Below, one piece after another: positions 49,415 to 59,026 of a stretch of DNA of 64,000 nucleotides. The translations under genes were made by a program, and so were the position numbers. Every line of letters starts with the position of its first letter. Within the stretch, counting starts at the first letter, position 1. The notes under the pieces are model-generated. The model was given only the letters and a program-made list of their open reading frames with translations, was not told the DNA's origin and did no database searches. The stretch is from Prevotella sp. UBA4339 (GTDB taxonomy: Bacteria; Bacteroidota; Bacteroidia; Bacteroidales; Bacteroidaceae): the NCBI GenBank assembly GCA_002393725.1, contig DGTJ01000096.1, positions 14,482 to 78,481 of the forward strand, read 5' to 3'.

Positions 49415-51601
49415 ATGAATAAGCGAATAATCTTTGCAATGCTACTCACTGCTTCGTTACAGACGATTCAAGCTGAGCAAGTTGCCATCCAGACAAAAAA
49501 TGTCACGATGGTTTTAGATGTGGAAAACGGCCGTCAGCCGCAGTATGTATATTTCGGTAGTAAACTTAGTAGCTATGATTTGGCAAATCTGCAGAAACCG
49601 GTTAATGGCCGGATGGATGCTTATCCTGTCTATGGACTTAACACCCCTGCTGAGGCTGCATTCGCAATGAAACATGCAGATGGAAACATGTCTTCTGCGA
49701 TGTATGTCACAGGGATGGAGAGTAAGGGAGATATTACACGTATCATGATGAAAGATCCAGTATATCCGATAACCGTTGCACTCTGCTACAAGGCCTATCA
49801 GGATGAGGATATTATTGAGACCTGGACAGAGATTACCAATGGCGAGGCTAAGCCTGTCACTCTTACTCAGTTTGCTTCAATAAGCCTGCCTATTCGTAGA
49901 GGTAACGTATGGCTGTCGCATTTCTATGGTTCATGGGCCAACGAGGCTCGTCTTGTAGAGGAACCGCTGTTGCCTGGCGAGAAGGTAATAAAGAATAAGG
50001 ATGGTACACGAAACTCTCATACCGATCATGCAGAGGTGATGTTTTCACTCGATGGCAAAGGCAGGGAGAACACTGGTGACGTAATCGGAGCGGCTCTCTG
50101 CTATAGCGGCAACTATCAGTTGAAGATTGACACAGATGATACAGAATACCACTATTTCTTTGCAGGTATCAATCCCGATAACTCTGAATATCATCTTAAG
50201 AAAGGCGAGACATTCGTTACTCCAAAGGTTGCTCTTAGCTTCTCTAAAGCTGGTCTGTCGGGGGTTTCCAGGAATTTCCATAAGTGGGGGCGAAAGTATA
50301 TGCTCATGCATGGTAATACGGAGCGTAAGATCCTGCTTAACTCTTGGGAAGGCGTGTATTTCGACATCAACCAGAAGGGCATGGACCAGATGATGGGCGA
50401 TATTGCCTCTATGGGTGGAGAGTTGTTTGTTATGGACGACGGATGGTTTGGTGACAAATATCCTCGTAAGACTGACAACAGTTCATTGGGCGACTGGGTT
50501 GTTGACAGGAACAAGTTGCCTGAGGGTATCGACGGGCTGCTCCGTGATGCCAAGAAGCATGGTATAAAGTTTGGTATCTGGATTGAGCCAGAGATGACGA
50601 ACTCGGTGTCAGAACTTTATGAGAAGCATCCAGACTGGATTGTGAAGGCTCCTAAGCGTGATGCTGTTCAAGGGCGTGGAGGTACTCAGCTGGTGCTCGA
50701 CCTCTCCAATCCTAAGGTGCAGGAGTTCGTGTTCTCTATCGTTGACGAACTTATGACGAAATATCCTGAGATAGATTATATCAAGTGGGATGCTAATATG
50801 CCGATTCTCAATCATGGCTCTCAGTATCTTACGATGAACGACCAGAGTCATCTCTATATCGAGTATCATCGTGGTTTTGAGAAGGCTTGTCAGAAGATTC
50901 GTGCCAAGTATCCCGACCTTACTATTCAGGCTTGTGCTTCGGGTGGAGGACGAGCTAACTGGGGTGTGTTGCCTTACTTTGATGAGTTCTGGGTAAGCGA
51001 TAACACCGATGCCTTGCAGCGAATCTATATGCAGTGGGGAACCAGCTATTTCTTCCCTGCTATAGCAATGGCAAGCCATATCTCTGCTACTCCAAACCAT
51101 ACTGTGTTCCGCACCACAGCCTTGAAGTACCGTATCGACGTGGCTATGAGCGGACGCTTAGGAATGGAGATTCAGCCAAAGAATATGACGGATGATGAGA
51201 AGGCGCTCTGCCGTCAGGCTATCAAGGAGTATAAGCAGATACGTCCTATCGTGCAGTTTGGTGATATCTACCGTCTGGTATCGCCATACGACAAGCAGGG
51301 ACTGGCTTCTCTGATGTACGTCAATGAGCAGAAGTCAAAGTCGGTATTCTTCTGGTGGAAGACGGAGTCGTTCCAGAACGAGCATCTGCCGAGAGTGAAG
51401 ATGGCTGGTCTTGATGCTACAAAGAACTACAAGGTTCATGAGCTCAACCGTATCGACCTCAAGCCGATGGACATAGAGGGTAAGACATTCAGTGGTGCAT
51501 ACCTGATGAACCACGGTCTTGAAGTTCCTTATCGCAACGAGCCGGAATGGTCGAAGAAAAACGACTGGTCAAGCCGTGTATTACTCCTTGAGGCAGAGTA
51601 A
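49415..51601 (+). CDS. GH36 family alpha-galactosidase
   Basis: 728 residues with a signal peptide ending TIQAEQ. N-terminal beta supersandwich to about residue 290; the barrel begins LLNSWEGVYFDINQKGMDQM and has LFVMDDGWFGDKYPRKTDNS, GIWIEPEMTNSVSELY, nucleophile Asp in YIKWDANMPI, QACASGGGRANWGVLPYFDE and acid/base Asp in VSDNTDALQR. All GH36 landmarks are present. It removes terminal alpha-galactose from raffinose-type sugars or galactomannan in the periplasm. Single gene with its own promoter and terminator-like hairpin. Confidence 0.94.
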   Translation: MNKRIIFAMLLTASLQTIQAEQVAIQTKNVTMVLDVENGRQPQYVYFGSKLSSYDLANLQKPVNGRMDAYPVYGLNTPAEAAFAMKHADGNMSSAMYVTGMESKGDITRIMMKDPVYPITVALCYKAYQDEDIIETWTEITNGEAKPVTLTQFASISLPIRRGNVWLSHFYGSWANEARLVEEPLLPGEKVIKNKDGTRNSHTDHAEVMFSLDGKGRENTGDVIGAALCYSGNYQLKIDTDDTEYHYFFAGINPDNSEYHLKKGETFVTPKVALSFSKAGLSGVSRNFHKWGRKYMLMHGNTERKILLNSWEGVYFDINQKGMDQMMGDIASMGGELFVMDDGWFGDKYPRKTDNSSLGDWVVDRNKLPEGIDGLLRDAKKHGIKFGIWIEPEMTNSVSELYEKHPDWIVKAPKRDAVQGRGGTQLVLDLSNPKVQEFVFSIVDELMTKYPEIDYIKWDANMPILNHGSQYLTMNDQSHLYIEYHRGFEKACQKIRAKYPDLTIQACASGGGRANWGVLPYFDEFWVSDNTDALQRIYMQWGTSYFFPAIAMASHISATPNHTVFRTTALKYRIDVAMSGRLGMEIQPKNMTDDEKALCRQAIKEYKQIRPIVQFGDIYRLVSPYDKQGLASLMYVNEQKSKSVFFWWKTESFQNEHLPRVKMAGLDATKNYKVHELNRIDLKPMDIEGKTFSGAYLMNHGLEVPYRNEPEWSKKNDWSSRVLLLEAE

Positions 51602-51626
51602 CTGGATACTTGGCTCTTATTTGCAA

Positions 51627-51662
51627 ATAAGTGGCACTTATCGGGGAATAAGTGCCACTTAT
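51627..51662. terminator. double-palindrome hairpin after the GH36 gene
   Basis: ATAAGTGGCACTTAT (51627-51641) and its exact reverse complement (51648-51662) are 6 nt apart; each arm is also nearly palindromic. The CCACTTAT core recurs in the array near 25172-25248. Likely terminator or REP-like unit. Confidence 0.6.
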
Positions 51663-51724
51663 CATGAAAGGGTACAGAGAACTCTGACTTTATCGGTGGA
51701 GCATCAGTAACGTAGCTTGTAAAA

Positions 51725-53911
51725 TTAGCAGCTGAGCAGCACTTGTCTTATTTCATCGTATGTAACCTCCGGAGGGCATAGGTTTTTTATCGGGATCATG
51801 CCCGCCTCTTTTCCAACCATATTGATGACTCGCATGATGGTGTCAATGCGCTCCTGAGGCAGGATGTCAGAGACTTGTATGTCGCCAGAGTCAATAAAAC
51901 GTCTGAGATGCCCGAAGATGGTTCCTACCGATAAACCGCGCTCCTTGGCTATATCCTCAGGCCTCATACCCTGACGGAACATCTGATATGTGATGTTCCA
52001 CGTCTTTTCTTTTGGTTCTTTCTTGAGCTTAGGGACTTTTGGCTTGGCTTCTTTCTTTGCTTTCGGACTTCGCTTTACTATCTGCAGCCTCTCGTCGATG
52101 GCATCAAGTAGAGAGTCGTGCTTCTCGTGGAGATAGTTGCTTATGGAGAATCCCTGTACACTAATTCTCGCCAACAGATAGCGTCGAGAGAGAACAGCCT
52201 GACGGGTATCTGCAAGCGACTCTCCGAACCGAGTCTTTGCCTGCTTGTTGTTGGTCTCTATCTTTGCTGCAAGATCAAGGGAATTGCCAAAGACGGCATT
52301 CATCGTATCCTCAAAATAGTCCGAACTGTGCCTGACGCGATCAAGAAACGGCTCTGAGTGGAGCTGCTCAGTGGTCTGCTGGCGTATTACCTGCAACCAC
52401 TTGTCTGCCACTGTCATGACCTTTGTGCTGAAGTCGGATAGAACACGCTTGTGGAGCTCTGTGATGTTATTATGGCTATGATAGAAGAATTCGCTCATGA
52501 GTCTTAACAGGTGCTCTTCTTTGTAGAAGATATCATGGAAGTCGAAGAGTTCAAGAAGCAGGTGCCTATAGTATTCTTCTTTCAATTGCGGCAGCTGGAT
52601 GATGCTCTTCCTGGCTTCTTCCTCCTGTCGACAGATATAATCCTCCACTCTCTCGTCAGAAATGACTGCCCTGCGCTCAATTGGAGCGGAGAGAACCATT
52701 CCTTCAAGTGTCTTACAACGGCTGAGCGCTACATACACCTGACCTGGGGCAAACGACAGATTGGCATCGATGATGGCATGCTCGAAGGTCAGTCCCTGGC
52801 TCTTATGAATGGTTATGGCCCATGCAAGGCGCAAAGGCAACTGACGGAAACGACCTTGTACTTTGCTCTCTATCTCCCTCGTCTCGGGATTAAGCTGATA
52901 CTGGGTGTTCTCCCATTCCAGTGGTTCTACTTCGATAGCCTCGGAATCTCCAGGACAGTACACAGACACGTGATTGTCATCTATTTCCGACACTTGTCCT
53001 ATACGTCCGTTGTAATAGCGGTGGTTGCCAGTAGGGTCGTTCTTTATAAACATCACCTGAGCACCTTCTTTAAGTATCAGTCTCTCGCTTGTAGGGTAGG
53101 AATACTCAGGGAAATTTCCTTCTATTTGTGCATTGAAAGTGTAGCTGTGGCCAGCCAGCTTTGCCAGCTCGCTGTCGTTATAGTTGTCTGCCAGATAGTT
53201 GTGAGTCGTCAGACGGATATATCCTTCATCAGGCTTTGGGATAAATGCGGGCTTGTAGCGCTGGTTGAGTTTCCCAAGGTCTTCGTCTGTAGGCTTGGCC
53301 TCACGGATGCCATTGAGAATGTCGAGGAACGCTCCGTCCTCCTGCCGATATACCTTTTCCAGCTGTATCGTGACGTAGTCTATCTGTGCCAGAGCTTTGG
53401 ATCCGAAGAAATAGGGAGTGTCGTAATAAGGTGCCAGCAGGCGCTCGTCTTCTGGGGTCACCACTGGTGTCAGTTGCTGAAGGTCTCCAATCATCAATAG
53501 CTGTACTCCTCCAAAGGGCTTGTACCTGTCACGGAAGCGTCGCAGTACTGAGTCGATGGCATCGAGCAGATCACTTCGCACCATAGATATCTCGTCGATG
53601 ATAAGCAGGTCGAGCGATGCTATTATGCGTCGTTTCTCCTTGCCAAAGTCAAACTTGCTCCTTATCTTGGCATTAGGAACAAAGGGTGAGAAAGGTAGCT
53701 GGAAGAATGAGTGTATCGTAACTCCTCCGGCATTGATAGCCGCCACACCGGTTGGTGCCACGACGATAATGCGCTTGCGGCTCGTTTCTACTACTTTTTT
53801 AAGAAAAGTGGTCTTTCCCGTTCCGGCTTTACCTGTCAGAAAGATACTATGCCCAGTATTCTCTACGAAATCCCAGGCACTCTGTAATTCCCGATTGTTA
53901 ATTGTCTCCAT
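51725..53911 (-). CDS. Pif1/RecD2-type DNA helicase with C-terminal helix-turn-helix
   Basis: 728 residues. Helicase motifs: LTGKAGTGKTTFLKKV (I), VVAPTGVAAINAGGVTIHSF (Ia), LLIIDEISMVRSD (II), LLMIGDLQQLTPVV (III), LEKVYRQED (IV), AWAITIHKSQGLTFEHAIID (V) and VYVALSRCKTLEG (VI), all of the Pif1 class. Beyond residue 620 a Lys-rich linker leads to a helix-turn-helix (EDIAKERGLSVGTIFGHLRR), the HTH_40 module common in Bacteroidota relatives. Probably unwinds DNA at replication forks or G-quadruplexes. A -7 box lies at 53948-53955. Confidence 0.92.
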   Translation of the reverse strand: METINNRELQSAWDFVENTGHSIFLTGKAGTGKTTFLKKVVETSRKRIIVVAPTGVAAINAGGVTIHSFFQLPFSPFVPNAKIRSKFDFGKEKRRIIASLDLLIIDEISMVRSDLLDAIDSVLRRFRDRYKPFGGVQLLMIGDLQQLTPVVTPEDERLLAPYYDTPYFFGSKALAQIDYVTIQLEKVYRQEDGAFLDILNGIREAKPTDEDLGKLNQRYKPAFIPKPDEGYIRLTTHNYLADNYNDSELAKLAGHSYTFNAQIEGNFPEYSYPTSERLILKEGAQVMFIKNDPTGNHRYYNGRIGQVSEIDDNHVSVYCPGDSEAIEVEPLEWENTQYQLNPETREIESKVQGRFRQLPLRLAWAITIHKSQGLTFEHAIIDANLSFAPGQVYVALSRCKTLEGMVLSAPIERRAVISDERVEDYICRQEEEARKSIIQLPQLKEEYYRHLLLELFDFHDIFYKEEHLLRLMSEFFYHSHNNITELHKRVLSDFSTKVMTVADKWLQVIRQQTTEQLHSEPFLDRVRHSSDYFEDTMNAVFGNSLDLAAKIETNNKQAKTRFGESLADTRQAVLSRRYLLARISVQGFSISNYLHEKHDSLLDAIDERLQIVKRSPKAKKEAKPKVPKLKKEPKEKTWNITYQMFRQGMRPEDIAKERGLSVGTIFGHLRRFIDSGDIQVSDILPQERIDTIMRVINMVGKEAGMIPIKNLCPPEVTYDEIRQVLLSC

Positions 53912-53947
53912 AGTCTTAAAACTTAATTCAACATATTATTTCATTTG

Positions 53948-53955
53948 CAAAGATA
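53948..53955 (-). promoter_or_regulatory. -7 box (TATCTTTG) of the helicase gene
   Basis: Reverse-strand TATCTTTG 36 nt before the start codon. Confidence 0.6.
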
Positions 53956-54008
53956 ATATAATTATCAGAAATAACGCGCTTTTTTCTATGATTTTTGAGT
54001 TTTTTTTG

Positions 54009-54016
54009 TATCTTTG
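54009..54016 (+). promoter_or_regulatory. -7 box (TATCTTTG) of the yicC-gmk-nadD run
   Basis: TATCTTTG 28 nt before ATG 54045, divergent from the helicase gene. Confidence 0.65.
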
Positions 54017-54044
54017 CAGGCAAATTAATAATGGACACGAGAAT

Positions 54045-54920
54045 ATGATACAATCAATGACAGGTTACGGCAATACTGTCGTGACTTATAAAGACAAGAA
54101 AATCCATGTGGAAATCAAGTCGCTGAACTCTAAACAGCTTGACCTCCAGACTCGTATTGCACCTCTATACCGTGAGAAGGAGATGGAGATGAGGCAGATG
54201 ATTGCTGAGGCTCTTATTAGGGGAAAGGTCGACATGAGCGTGTGGGTAGAGAAGGAGAGCATTGTGGACGCAACACCTGTGAACGTAGCACTTGTGGAGA
54301 ACTACTACAACCAGCTGAAAGGCATTGCACAAAAGGTGGGCATCCCAGAGCCGAAAGACTGGATATACACCCTAACACGTATGCCAGACGTGCTGACGAA
54401 GACAGATGTGGAGACACTCGACGATGCAGAATGGGACGTGGTAAAAGGGGCTCTGAGTGATGCCCTGAAGAGTCTGGTTGACTTCCGTATTCAAGAGGGT
54501 GCTGCACTACAGAGGAAATTTACGGAGAAGATAGACAATATTGCAAAGCTTCTGGCTGACATCGAACCATACGAAAAGGGGCGTGTCGAGAAAATAAGGA
54601 CTCGTATTGAGGACGGGCTGAAGCAGATTCCTGGAGTGGAATACGATAAGAACCGTCTCGAGCAGGAGCTTATCTACTATATCGAGAAACTCGACATCAG
54701 CGAGGAGAAGCAGCGGCTGGCCAACCACCTGAAGTATTTCCGTGAGACGATGGACGAGGATGCCGGACAGGGCAAGAAACTGGGATTCATCGCCCAGGAG
54801 ATGGGACGAGAGATTAATACTACAGGCTCGAAGAGTAATCAGGCTGAGATGCAGAACATCGTAGTCAAGATGAAGGATGAGCTGGAGCAAATAAAGGAAC
54901 AAGTGCTTAATGCGTTATGA
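54045..54920 (+). CDS. yicC: YicC/YloC family endoribonuclease
   Basis: 291 residues from ATG 54045, which follows the -7 box; the open frame to 53520 lies inside the divergent helicase. MIQSMTGYG is the family's invariant start, VEIKSLNSKQLDLQTR the second signature, and GKKLGFIAQEMGREINTTGS with KSN the C-terminal DUF1732 motif. YicC cleaves selected RNAs, and in many bacteria its gene precedes gmk, as here (ATGA overlap). Confidence 0.93.
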   Translation: MIQSMTGYGNTVVTYKDKKIHVEIKSLNSKQLDLQTRIAPLYREKEMEMRQMIAEALIRGKVDMSVWVEKESIVDATPVNVALVENYYNQLKGIAQKVGIPEPKDWIYTLTRMPDVLTKTDVETLDDAEWDVVKGALSDALKSLVDFRIQEGAALQRKFTEKIDNIAKLLADIEPYEKGRVEKIRTRIEDGLKQIPGVEYDKNRLEQELIYYIEKLDISEEKQRLANHLKYFRETMDEDAGQGKKLGFIAQEMGREINTTGSKSNQAEMQNIVVKMKDELEQIKEQVLNAL

Positions 54921-55495
54921 AAAGAGGGAAACTGATCATCATCTCTGCACCAAGCGGAACAGGTAAGTCTACGATTATCGGATGGTTGATGAAGGAGCAT
55001 CCGGAACTGAATCTGGCTTTCTCAATATCCTGCACTTCAAGACCTCCAAGAGGAAAGGAACAGAACGGGGTGGAGTATTTCTTCCTGACACCTGAAGAGT
55101 TCCGCCAGAGGATTGACAATGATGAATTCCTGGAGTACGAGGAAGTCTATGAAGGACGTTTCTACGGCACTCTCAAGGCTCAGGTGGAGCGTCAGCTTGA
55201 GGCAGGACAGAATGTAGTGTTCGATGTTGATGTGAAGGGAGGAGTGAATATCAAGAAGTATTATGGCAATGAGGCGGTGAGCCTCTTTATCCAGCCGCCC
55301 TCAATAGCCGAACTTCGTAAACGCCTCGAAGGACGGGCTACTGATGCTCCCGAGGTGATAGACCAGAGAATCGCGAGAGCGGAGTTCGAACTGACATTTG
55401 CACCTCAGTTTGACAAAGTCGTTGTCAATGACGACCTCGCCAAGGCTGAGGAGGATGCACTATCGCATATTAATAGCTTCCTCGCCTCCGAGTAA
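54917..55495 (+). CDS. gmk: guanylate kinase
   Basis: 192 residues. P-loop SAPSGTGKSTIIGWL, GMP-binding SCTSRPPRGKEQNGVEYFF, NVVFDVDVKGGVNIKKYYG and the lid RLEGRATDAPEVIDQRIARA. Converts GMP to GDP. Translationally coupled to yicC. Confidence 0.95.
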   Translation: MKRGKLIIISAPSGTGKSTIIGWLMKEHPELNLAFSISCTSRPPRGKEQNGVEYFFLTPEEFRQRIDNDEFLEYEEVYEGRFYGTLKAQVERQLEAGQNVVFDVDVKGGVNIKKYYGNEAVSLFIQPPSIAELRKRLEGRATDAPEVIDQRIARAEFELTFAPQFDKVVVNDDLAKAEEDALSHINSFLASE

Positions 55496-55497
55496 TC

Positions 55498-55534
55498 TCA
55501 TTCCACATTCCACATTCCACATTTCACATTCCAC
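55498..55534. repeat. short heptad array between gmk and nadD
   Basis: About four to five ATTCCAC units (the reverse strand of GTGGAAT) fill the 39-nt gap and end at the nadD start codon. Confidence 0.75.
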
Positions 55535-56116
55535 ATGCTAAGAACAGGTATCTTCGGGGGATCGTTTAATCCTATACACAATGGGCACATCTCTTTGGCC
55601 CGGCAGCTTCGTGAGAAGGCTGCGCTCGACGAGGTGTGGCTGATGGTGTCGCCTCAGAATCCCTTGAAAAAGACGGATGGCCTGCTCGACGATGACTTGA
55701 GAATGAAGATGGCACGTATGGCTGTTGAAGGGGTGGAGGGTATAATTGCCAGCGACTACGAGATGCATCTGCCAAAGCCTTCCTATACTTGGAACACATT
55801 ACAGGCTCTTTCGAATGACTATCCCGACCGTGAGTTCGTGCTACTTATGGGAGGCGACAACTGGTCTCTTTTCGATAGGTGGTTCCACCATGAGGATATT
55901 CTCAGGAATTATGAGATTGTAGTCTATCCGAGAAGAGGTTCCGACATGACTGACAAGATGCTTGGTGCTCCCTCTCCACGTATCGTTGAGGCTGAGCTCC
56001 TCGATATCAGCAGTACGGAGATACGTCAGCGAATAAAGGACGGAAAGGGCATCCGCAGGATGGTGCCGAAGGCTGTTGCAGACTTTATAATGGAAAATAG
56101 TCTTTATGAGAAATAA
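55535..56116 (+). CDS. nadD: nicotinate-nucleotide adenylyltransferase
   Basis: 193 residues. GIFGGSFNPIHNGHISLARQ holds the nucleotidyltransferase HxGH motif; SYTWNTLQAL, LLMGGDNWSLFDRWF and DISSTEIRQRIKDGKGIRRM complete the NadD pattern. Transfers AMP to nicotinate mononucleotide in NAD synthesis. Overlaps the next gene by 11 nt. Confidence 0.94.
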   Translation: MLRTGIFGGSFNPIHNGHISLARQLREKAALDEVWLMVSPQNPLKKTDGLLDDDLRMKMARMAVEGVEGIIASDYEMHLPKPSYTWNTLQALSNDYPDREFVLLMGGDNWSLFDRWFHHEDILRNYEIVVYPRRGSDMTDKMLGAPSPRIVEAELLDISSTEIRQRIKDGKGIRRMVPKAVADFIMENSLYEK

Positions 56117-57956
56117 AACCCAAAGATGGAAAAAGGTAAATCCTCTGAAATGGATTGCATGCCTGTTTAGTCCGATACAGAAGAACGGGGCATTTTTCGT
56201 GGCTATGTTCGCTCTCGGGTGGATATGCACTCAACTGGAGATAATGCCGTATTACTTAAGAGACAGAGGGGCTGAGCCATATGAGCTGTCTGCTCCTGAA
56301 CTCTTCCTGGATATCTATGTCGTATGCTGCCTGCTGATGCTTATCCCCAAGAAGGCTCGCCTCTGGGTGAAGGCTCTGCTATACGTGTTCTTCTACGGCC
56401 TGGCAATCATTGACATGTTCTGCTACGAACGCTTTGAGTCGACGCTGACACCTACGATGCTGATGCTTGTACGTGAGACAACAGGCAGGGAGTCGTTGGA
56501 ATTCCTGTCAGGATATCTCAGTTGGGACATAGTTAATACTGGCGTAGGGTGGATATTACTGCTGATAGGGGCTCATTTCCTCTGGACGATAATACGCATC
56601 ATTGGCAAGAGAGTCACAAAGCGGATGATACTGCCGAAGGTCAACGAGAGGCTGCTGCTGATTCCGAAGGTGATCGTGGGCGCGCTCGTCGGATGGTATC
56701 TCTATACTGCAGCATCTCAGGTATGGGACAATAAGATGGCAATGAAGAAGCTCTTTTCTTATCAGACAGTAGGCCAGGTGGAGCACGAGATGACAAAGAA
56801 GGACTGTGCCAAACTGTATGTACCTGTCTATCGTCTGGCTTTCGGACTTTATGTCAACAGTCTTGCCGATACGCAGATTGACCAGCTGAGGGCCGCAAGC
56901 GACAAGGTGGTTGTGGACAGCTGCTCCTATCGTGTGCCGAATATCGTGCTCGTGATAGGAGAGAGCTACAATAAGCATCACTCCCAACTGTATGGCTATA
57001 AGATGCCTACGACACCTCGGCAGGTGGCGATGGAGGCAGACAGCTCACTGGTGAAGTTTACTGACGTGGTGTCTACCTGGAATCTTACGAGTTTTGTCTT
57101 TAAGCACATGCTTTCGCTATATGCCGTAGGCGATTCGGGCGAGTGGTGCGACTATCCGCTTTTCCCAGAAGTGTTCCGAAAGGCTGGATACCATGTGACG
57201 TTCGTTACCAATCAGTTTGAGCCAAAGGCAAAGGAGGCTGTCTACGACTTCAGTGGAGGCTTCTTCCTGAATGACCCGCAGCTGAGCCAGGCGCAGTTTG
57301 ACTCAAGAAACAATAGCACTCATCGGTTTGACGACGGAGTGCTTAAAGACTATGATGCCCTCGCCGCCAGTCATCACTCATCGCGCTACAACCTGACCAT
57401 ACTCCACCTGATGGGATCTCATATTGACTATCGGGCACGCTATCCTCAGAAGACGCGTACGGTGTTCAGGCCATCGATGTACAACCGCCCTGAACTCACA
57501 GACAAGCAGAGGCAGATACTGGCCCACTACGATAATTCGCTACTTTACAACGACTCTATCGTAGCAGCTGTGACGGAGAGGTTTGCTGACAAGGACGCAG
57601 TAGTGATTTACGTGCCTGACCATGGTGAGGAGATTTTTGACGGCAGCCCGTATATGTATGGACGTATGCATGGTGCTGACATCGACTACCGGCTGGCTCG
57701 TAACGAGATGGAGATACCTTTCTGGGTATGGGGCTCACGGAAATATCGCGCGAGTCACCCCTATGGATGGAAGGCTATCCAGAATGCCAAGGACCGCCCG
57801 ATGATGATCGATGCCCTTCCGCATTTGCTCATGTATCTCGGTGGTATCTCGTCACCTCTCTACAGGGCTGACCTGAATGTGATTTCTCCAGAGTACAACC
57901 AGAAGCGCCCCCGTATTCTGAAGGGAGTGACTGACTATAACAAACTTAGGAAATGA
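56106..57956 (+). CDS. phosphoethanolamine transferase (EptA-like membrane sulfatase fold)
   Basis: 616 residues. Five membrane helices in the first 230 residues, then a periplasmic alkaline-phosphatase-fold domain: VLVIGESYNKHHSQLYGY (metal Glu), VVSTWNLTSFVFKHML (probable nucleophile Thr), LHLMGSHIDYRARYP and VIYVPDHGEEIFD (metal Asp and His). Adds phosphoethanolamine to lipid A, core or another glycan, which lowers surface charge. It overlaps nadD by 11 nt and the acyltransferase by 4 nt, so it heads an envelope-modification run. Confidence 0.88.
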   Translation: MRNKTQRWKKVNPLKWIACLFSPIQKNGAFFVAMFALGWICTQLEIMPYYLRDRGAEPYELSAPELFLDIYVVCCLLMLIPKKARLWVKALLYVFFYGLAIIDMFCYERFESTLTPTMLMLVRETTGRESLEFLSGYLSWDIVNTGVGWILLLIGAHFLWTIIRIIGKRVTKRMILPKVNERLLLIPKVIVGALVGWYLYTAASQVWDNKMAMKKLFSYQTVGQVEHEMTKKDCAKLYVPVYRLAFGLYVNSLADTQIDQLRAASDKVVVDSCSYRVPNIVLVIGESYNKHHSQLYGYKMPTTPRQVAMEADSSLVKFTDVVSTWNLTSFVFKHMLSLYAVGDSGEWCDYPLFPEVFRKAGYHVTFVTNQFEPKAKEAVYDFSGGFFLNDPQLSQAQFDSRNNSTHRFDDGVLKDYDALAASHHSSRYNLTILHLMGSHIDYRARYPQKTRTVFRPSMYNRPELTDKQRQILAHYDNSLLYNDSIVAAVTERFADKDAVVIYVPDHGEEIFDGSPYMYGRMHGADIDYRLARNEMEIPFWVWGSRKYRASHPYGWKAIQNAKDRPMMIDALPHLLMYLGGISSPLYRADLNVISPEYNQKRPRILKGVTDYNKLRK

Positions 57957-59026
57957 GTAAGCAACTGTTGTCGAGAACTGAGTGTACAGCGATGCGCGGA
58001 ATAGCAATCCTGGCTATCGTGCTTCACAACTACTGCCACTTTATTGGCAAGATAGTAAAGGAGAACGAGTATCAGTTCCTTACGTCTAACAACGATCGCC
58101 TGTGGGAGGTGCTGACACATCCCGATGAACTCTTGCCAGTGCACCTGTTTTCGTATTTCGGGCATTATGGAGTGCCGGTTTTCCTCTTCCTCAGCGGATA
58201 TGGCCTCGTGATGAAGTACGAGTCGCATACGGATTCCTGTCCTCATCTGAGGTTTCTGCGATATAACTATCTCAAGCTGCTTAGGATGCTGATAGTCGGA
58301 TTCTCGCTTTTCATCTGCGTCGATATGGTCACTCCTGGAAGGTTCCACTTTCATTGGTATAACGTTATAGCTCAGCTGCTGATGTACATCAATGTGCTTC
58401 CAGAGCCCGATCGTATTATCTGGCCTGGCATCTACTGGTTCTTCGGACTGATGATACAGCTGTACATCGTCTATAGGCTATTGCTCTATCGTCGCAGCAT
58501 CTGGATGGCGGCTGCCCTGATAGCCGTCTGCTGGCTGCTGCAAGTAGGCTGCGATCCTGATGGTGAAACTCTCAACCGCCTGCGCTATAACTGTATCGGG
58601 GGTATGCTACCCTTCGGACTGGGTATAATGGCGGCAAAAATTCCCACCCTGGGACTAAAATGTTCCCACCCTGGGACTAAAGTGTTCCCACGCTGGGAAT
58701 ATTTTGCGGTCCTGTTGGTAGCTTCCGGCTTGATAGTGGCAATGGGATTCTGGTATCATAGCTGGCTTTGGATTCCTGTGTTCGTCATCATCGGCACTAT
58801 TGCTCTCGTGAGACTGATGCCACAGTGGATGCTGAGTGTCCTGGTGTGGATAGGCTCTGTCTCTGCAGCGATGTTCGTGGCTCATCCGATAGCCCGCAAA
58901 CTATTTATCACCGTGGCTTGGAAACAGGACATCTACGACGGACTGATGCTCTATGTCATTGCCGTTATTGCTCTGTCATGGGCTGTAAAACAGATTATTG
59001 ACCGTATACCAAAACCGACGTTATGA
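57953..59026 (+). CDS. membrane acyltransferase (OafA/YrhL type)
   Basis: 357 residues, about ten membrane helices. Family marks: RGIAILAIVLHNYCHF (catalytic His region in helix 1), GHYGVPVFLFLSGYGLVM and the usual cytoplasmic RNYLKL-like block (LRYNYLKLLRML). It likely acylates a surface glycan or lipid. Oddity: a loop (about 229-250, AKIPTLGLKCSHPGTKVFPR) is coded by three 22-bp palindromic repeats (58641-58699) whose unit length would shift the frame if copies changed. ATGA overlaps on both sides. Confidence 0.85.
   Translation: MSKQLLSRTECTAMRGIAILAIVLHNYCHFIGKIVKENEYQFLTSNNDRLWEVLTHPDELLPVHLFSYFGHYGVPVFLFLSGYGLVMKYESHTDSCPHLRFLRYNYLKLLRMLIVGFSLFICVDMVTPGRFHFHWYNVIAQLLMYINVLPEPDRIIWPGIYWFFGLMIQLYIVYRLLLYRRSIWMAAALIAVCWLLQVGCDPDGETLNRLRYNCIGGMLPFGLGIMAAKIPTLGLKCSHPGTKVFPRWEYFAVLLVASGLIVAMGFWYHSWLWIPVFVIIGTIALVRLMPQWMLSVLVWIGSVSAAMFVAHPIARKLFITVAWKQDIYDGLMLYVIAVIALSWAVKQIIDRIPKPTL
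58641..58699 (+). repeat. 22-bp palindromic tandem repeat inside the acyltransferase gene
   Basis: TTCCCACCCTGGGA at 58641 and 58663 and TTCCCACGCTGGGAA at 58685, exactly 22 bp apart, joined by CTAAAATG-type spacers. The core is palindromic. Confidence 0.88.

Noticed and set aside
52511..53500. 329-codon forward frame
   Set aside because: Antisense shadow of the Pif1-like helicase.
53520..54044. N-terminal extension of YicC
   Set aside because: It lies within the divergent helicase gene and before the promoter; YicC proteins start at MIQSMTGYG.
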